Below are positions 6,140 to 9,110 of a stretch of DNA of 9,110 bases, in pieces. Location of the stretch: contig DJFN01000052.1 of assembly GCA_002432085.1 (NCBI GenBank), positions 1 through 9,110 on the forward strand, read 5' to 3'. Both the position numbers and the translations under genes were made by a program. The first letter of the stretch is position 1. Every line of letters starts with the position of its first letter. The notes under the pieces were generated by a model that was not told the origin of the DNA, did no database searches, and worked only from the letters and a program-made list of their open reading frames with translations. This DNA is from Flavobacteriales bacterium UBA5871. Lineage in GTDB: Bacteria > Bacteroidota > Bacteroidia > Flavobacteriales_D > Crocinitomicaceae.

Positions 6140-7501
6140 ATGAAACAGTTCTGCCTAATCGTTTTCTTTTGTTTGTGCGGCTTCGCTGTCCGCGCGCAGG
6201 TGTTGGTGAAAGTGGTCACGATGGACCGTTCCACGCGCGATCCCATTCATCATGTCGAAATTGCGCTCAGCGGCGCTGTGAATACGCACGCGTTCACCAG
6301 TAAAAAAGGTGAAGCGTTATTCAAAGCAACTCCCGGCGACAGCATTAAGATCGATTGCGAGCACCTGGCGTATGCTTCGGAAACGCGCGATATCGTCGTA
6401 AAAGGTAAGCCACAGGATACGATCACCGTTACGGTGTTCATGCGTTTTGTGAAAACACAGAATCTGAACGAATTCGTTGTCTATCCGAAAGGTGTGCCGC
6501 GGCCGGTTTTTAAATCGGAACGGGTTTCTGTGGACGATTTCGAGTTCATGCCTGACGGACGAATGATATTGCTGACTTACGCGCGGACCAAGAAAAAAGG
6601 AACCGAGCTTTGTCTGTACGATGGCGAGAAAATCCTGGGAGAAATCGGCCTGAAAGAACCCGGAAATGAATTGATCCGCGACTTCAGAGGCAACCCGCAT
6701 GTGGTAACCAACTCAAGCGTTTACGGTCTTACGGCGGAAGATGGAAAAGTCTACGTCGGCGAGCTGCAAAAAGATTATTATTTCTCCTACATTGCGCCGA
6801 TTGTCGATACGACGATCAGCAAGTATTTCTTCTCCAATTTCGATCCCAATTATCCCGCTTTCGGCTATTACACCTTCGGAGCGGAAGATTCAGTTTACCG
6901 CAAGATCGTTAACATCGAAGATGATCTGATGATGGAGCTCTACCGCTCGGAATACAAATGGGTAGATATCCGTACCAAGCTCTGGGCGAAGGAAATGGAG
7001 AACGAAACCGGCATCGATGCGGAAATCTGGGTAGGCGCCAATTACTTCACGCAGTCTATTTACTACAAGGAACTGTATGCTCCGTTGTTTGAGCGCAACG
7101 ATTCCATTTTTGTCTTCGATCACTACAAAAACCTGTTGTTCAGCTTTGACCAGGAAGGAAATAAACGAGACAGCATTCCGATTTTCTACCATTTACAGGA
7201 AAAGCAAACGGGCTGGCAGAAATTGCTCATCCAGGACCAGCTGACAGGACAGATCTATTCGGTTTATGAAAAGAATGGACAAGTAACGCTGCGACGCATC
7301 GATCTGGCAACCGGCGAGCTGAAAGAAAGCATTCCGTTGTATTATAAATATCCTGACAAAGTGCTCATTCGCGGCAACCGGGTTTATTATACGTATCGTG
7401 AGTTTGAAACGGCGCAAAAGAAATACCTCTACGAAGAAAAGCTGCCATTTGAATTTCCCGAAGCCAGCATGCTGAACGGCGATCCCGTTACTCAGCAATA
7501 G
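6140..7501 (+). CDS. Exported protein with carboxypeptidase-regulatory-like N-terminal domain
   Basis: The 453-residue protein starts with a clear signal peptide (MKQFCLIVFFCLCGFAVRAQ, cleavage near 19-20). I chose the ATG at 6140 rather than the in-frame one at 6104, because the extra twelve residues (MFWKASERKSTI) would precede a complete signal peptide and because AAAGGAAA lies a short way upstream. Residues about 21-105 look like a CarboxypepD-regulatory/CNA-B-type beta sandwich (DPIHHVEIALSG, KKGEALFKATPGDSIKI, DTITVTVFMR). The remaining 350 residues hold repeated strand-rich stretches such as DGRMILLTYAR, NDSIFVFDHYKNLLFSFD, GQIYSVYEKNGQVTLRRID and GNRVYYTYRE, suggesting a beta-propeller; this is inference. 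There is no lipobox, type IX C-terminal sorting domain or membrane span. It lies 81 bases after ilvE, with no obvious promoter of its own, so readthrough from ilvE is possible. Function unknown. Confidence 0.75.
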   Translation: MKQFCLIVFFCLCGFAVRAQVLVKVVTMDRSTRDPIHHVEIALSGAVNTHAFTSKKGEALFKATPGDSIKIDCEHLAYASETRDIVVKGKPQDTITVTVFMRFVKTQNLNEFVVYPKGVPRPVFKSERVSVDDFEFMPDGRMILLTYARTKKKGTELCLYDGEKILGEIGLKEPGNELIRDFRGNPHVVTNSSVYGLTAEDGKVYVGELQKDYYFSYIAPIVDTTISKYFFSNFDPNYPAFGYYTFGAEDSVYRKIVNIEDDLMMELYRSEYKWVDIRTKLWAKEMENETGIDAEIWVGANYFTQSIYYKELYAPLFERNDSIFVFDHYKNLLFSFDQEGNKRDSIPIFYHLQEKQTGWQKLLIQDQLTGQIYSVYEKNGQVTLRRIDLATGELKESIPLYYKYPDKVLIRGNRVYYTYREFETAQKKYLYEEKLPFEFPEASMLNGDPVTQQ

Positions 7502-7538
7502 CTCCTTTTTTTGATTTTAAAGAACCTCCGTAAATGCA

Positions 7539-7570
7539 AATGGAGCGAAGACAGGCGTCCTCACTCCATT
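7539..7570. other. Imperfect hairpin in the 7502-7814 gap
   Basis: AATGGAG (7539-7545) pairs perfectly with CTCCATT (7564-7570). After one mismatch, GA pairs with TC (7547-7548 with 7561-7562). After a second mismatch, GAC pairs with GTC (7550-7552 with 7557-7559) around the loop AGGC. That makes 12 pairs with two mismatches. No T tract follows on either strand, so it is not a usual intrinsic terminator. It could end the upstream gene's message by another route or lie in the leader of the small reading frame at 7602. Confidence 0.4.
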
Positions 7571-7601
7571 CACTAATCAACCTAACCTAACCACCTAAAT
7601 C

Positions 7602-7736
7602 GTGACAAAGTTAGGAATAATAACCTGTGCATGCATAGCAGGAATAAGCATTTTGGCATTTTTTAACGCTTCGAAATTTGACCGAAATCCCAGTAATAAC
7701 CCACTTCATGAGACTGAACGATTTATGAAAGCATAG
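7602..7736 (+). CDS. Possible small membrane peptide of 44 residues, GTG start
   Basis: A GTG at 7602 opens a frame that runs to TAG at 7734-7736 and reads MTKLGIITCACIAGISILAF followed by a polar tail ending in HETERFMKA. It has a lysine, then a hydrophobic stretch at about 4-21, then a charged tail, as in a single-pass membrane peptide or an uncleaved signal. An in-frame TAA six bases upstream makes GTG the first usable start. The leader is a C/A-rich sequence (ACCTAACCACCTAAATC) without a Shine-Dalgarno site. I recognise no family. Its base composition is more AT-rich than the neighbouring genes. It could be a real small protein, a decayed gene end, or chance. Confidence 0.35.
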   Translation: MTKLGIITCACIAGISILAFFNASKFDRNPSNNPLHETERFMKA

Positions 7737-7763
7737 TTTCCAACTACAAAATCAGCTCGCAAT

Positions 7764-7828
7764 ACTCAAACTCAACAACTCAACAACTCGAAAACTCTCC
7801 AACTCTCCAACTCATCAACTCACCAACC
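7764..7828. repeat. Octamer-phased ACTCnnnA repeat running into the wbqC-like stop
   Basis: Seven consecutive 8-base units run from 7770 to 7825: ACTCAACA twice, ACTCGAAA, ACTCTCCA twice, ACTCATCA and ACTCACCA. Partial units flank both ends (7764-7769 and 7826-7828). Bases 1-4 and 8 are invariant while 5-7 vary. On the minus strand the unit is TnnnGAGT. The array includes the stop codon (7815-7817) and the last codons of the minus-strand WbqC-like gene. It is too short and too regular to be a CRISPR array. Confidence 0.75.
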
Positions 7829-8420
7829 AATTCCGCCCCAAAGGCCCTTCACAAAACAGCAAATCCAATACAGAAGCGTTCGCAATAAACGTCGAGTCGC
7901 CAAAATAAACCTGCGTATACGGCACGGGAACAAATCCCGGCAGATCTTCCCGGTCGAAATCCGTATTCCGGAAATCATTCGAAGGATAGGAGGGATGATA
8001 GTCTTCCGTGAATGAAAAAGCGATTTCCAGCCCGAAACAGTCGATCAGCCATTGCGTTAGCTGGAGGTTGTACCGGATCAGTGAACGTTCATTAGAATAG
8101 ATCCAATTGTAGATATCGGATGCGTAATGATCAAAGTATGGCGCGGATGCGTAAGCGCTTTGAATCGCCCGCCAGTGGTCTTTGCGCCAGTCGGCGTGAT
8201 CGGAAACCATGATTTCTGACGTCGGCGTTTTGGAGCCGTTCGGTTTTTCAACCGGAACAGACAAACGCGTTCTTCCTTGCGGCGTAACGATCGTACAGCG
8301 ATTGCGAAAGGTTTGCTTCGGAAAATGGTCGCAGACTTCGATCACAACTTCTTTACAACGGACCAGTTGCTGAAAATAGGCAACGCTTCCGAAGTAAGCC
8401 GTCGGGAAAATGGCAGTCAT
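7815..8420 (-). CDS. WbqC-like family protein
   Basis: This complete 201-residue protein matches the WbqC-like family, whose members are often found near polysaccharide genes and, in Bacteroidota, next to lepB; biochemical function is not established. Visible family features are the N-terminal FPTAYFGSVAYF (5-16), DHFPKQTFRNRCTI (31-44), a strand with LSVPVEKP (53-60), DWRKDHWRAIQSAY (77-90) and APYFDHY (93-99), and a C-terminal VLDLLFCEGP segment. No signal peptide or membrane segment is seen, so it is presumably cytoplasmic. Its ATG (8420-8418) follows the lepB stop with no gap (TAAATG), indicating one transcript and probable translational coupling. The last residues (NWLVS) and the stop fall in the octamer repeat, so that repeat may have supplied or replaced the gene's end. 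No terminator hairpin is seen downstream on this strand. Confidence 0.88.
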   Translation of the reverse strand: MTAIFPTAYFGSVAYFQQLVRCKEVVIEVCDHFPKQTFRNRCTIVTPQGRTRLSVPVEKPNGSKTPTSEIMVSDHADWRKDHWRAIQSAYASAPYFDHYASDIYNWIYSNERSLIRYNLQLTQWLIDCFGLEIAFSFTEDYHPSYPSNDFRNTDFDREDLPGFVPVPYTQVYFGDSTFIANASVLDLLFCEGPLGRNWLVS

Positions 8421-9110
8421 TTAGCGGATAGCCTTGAACACGCGCTCCCAGCGAATGCCATGTGCTCCTTTCGAAAACCAGACGATGGATGCGCGTCCCA
8501 CGATATGATCTTCCGGAACAAAGCCCCAATAGCGTGAATCGGCAGATTTGTAACGGTTATCTCCCATCATCCAGTAATAGTTCATGGCGAACGTATACGA
8601 CGTCGCTTTTTTGCCATCGATGAAGATTCCGTTAGCCGTTTCCACGAGCTTGTGTCCTTCATAAGCGGCAATGATACGACGGTACCACGCGATATTTTCC
8701 TTCGTCAGCTTCACGGTCATTCCTTTTTTCGGGATCTGGAAGCGGGTGAAATCGGTAATCGTGTTGTTGATATCCGGATCGTTCGGGAAATACTGCAGAT
8801 TGTCCATGCGATTGAAGTTCGTCACGATAGATGTTGAATCGCTGTATTGCTTCAATAGGTCTATTTCGAACTTCGCTTTCGTGAACTGACGCTTCAGACG
8901 ATCCAGTTTGGCTTTTGTAACGAAAACTACTGTTACGCTGCCGTTTTCGGTGATGAAATCTCCATCCATGCGGTGAAGACCGTAGCCACCTTCGTCTTCG
9001 CTTGCTTCCAGCGTGGAAATACGAATATCGGTACCATTGGTCACGTTGTATTTCATATTCTGTTCTTCCGCTACGAATGCCGGTTTCCCGTTGACGTATA
9101 ATACGGAAGC
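8421..9110 (-). CDS. lepB: Signal peptidase I, C-terminal 229 residues
   Basis: Signal peptidase I is the inner-membrane serine protease that removes signal peptides from exported proteins. The gene enters from the right edge; the frame is open to the window end, so the internal methionine at 9054-9056 is not the start. The conserved late boxes are present: MMGDNRYKSADSRYWGFVP (GDNR at 8553-8564, DSR at 8532-8540), then HIVGRASIVWFS. These supply the substrate-groove and structural residues, while the catalytic Ser and Lys lie beyond the window. About 130 residues between the early strand NGKPAFVAEEQNMKYNV and the GDNR box form the large insertion seen in Bacteroidota enzymes (KKGMTVKLTKENIAWYRRII). 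It directly abuts the WbqC-like gene. Confidence 0.93.
   Translation of the reverse strand, partial: ASVLYVNGKPAFVAEEQNMKYNVTNGTDIRISTLEASEDEGGYGLHRMDGDFITENGSVTVVFVTKAKLDRLKRQFTKAKFEIDLLKQYSDSTSIVTNFNRMDNLQYFPNDPDINNTITDFTRFQIPKKGMTVKLTKENIAWYRRIIAAYEGHKLVETANGIFIDGKKATSYTFAMNYYWMMGDNRYKSADSRYWGFVPEDHIVGRASIVWFSKGAHGIRWERVFKAIR

Noticed and set aside
6104..6142. Upstream ATG at 6104 as the start of the carboxypeptidase-regulatory-like protein
   Set aside because: It would put twelve mostly polar and charged residues before a complete signal peptide; the ATG at 6140 gives a normal exported protein.
7764..7828. CRISPR-like array
   Set aside because: The units are 8 bases with 3-base variable parts; there are no 20-40 base repeats or spacers and no cas genes nearby.
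9054..9056. Methionine codon as the start of the signal peptidase frame
   Set aside because: The frame stays open to the window edge and the residues before it continue the signal peptidase I sequence, so the gene is cut by the window.

Overview
The window is chromosomal DNA from a member of the Bacteroidota, probably Flavobacteriales. Three things point there. Promoter-like sites match the TTG...TAnnTTTG consensus of that phylum rather than the E. coli -35/-10. Gene starts lack clear Shine-Dalgarno sites. Several genes belong to families or arrangements typical of the phylum: a short RecQ with its zinc cysteines at the far C-terminus, a long signal peptidase I followed directly by a WbqC-like protein, and small CKKDD-type lipoproteins. 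The genus cannot be fixed from this window. I see no mobile element, CRISPR array, rRNA or tRNA.

Layout. At 1-210 are the last codons of typA/bipA and a strong intrinsic terminator. At 306-876 is a small lipoprotein gene (DUF6252-like) with its own terminator. At 918-1788 is an XRE/S24 LexA-like repressor whose promoter is embedded in an inverted-repeat cluster running up to its start codon, which suggests autorepression. On the minus strand, 1754-3637 encodes a RecQ helicase whose reading frame is interrupted by one in-frame TAA at 2378-2380; its 3' end overlaps the repressor gene by 35 bp, convergently. Immediately upstream of recQ on the same strand (3671-4822) is an exported DUF3298/RsiV-like protein, probably cotranscribed with recQ. 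A 168-bp divergent region with two promoter candidates separates it from ilvE (4991-6058). After ilvE come a heptamer-phased repeat and an exported carboxypeptidase-regulatory-like/possible propeller protein (6140-7501). A 313-bp gap follows, holding an imperfect hairpin, a possible 44-residue membrane peptide and an octamer-phased repeat. The window closes on the minus strand with a WbqC-like gene directly abutting the 3' part of lepB, as one operon.

How the genes relate. Most are unlinked housekeeping functions: ribosome-associated GTPase, DNA repair helicase, amino-acid transamination and protein export. The parts most worth a second look are the interrupted recQ, the repressor's self-control site, the two phased short-repeat arrays that each begin at or run into a stop codon, and the possible small peptide gene. 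I do not see evidence for a new multi-gene defence or metabolic system here.
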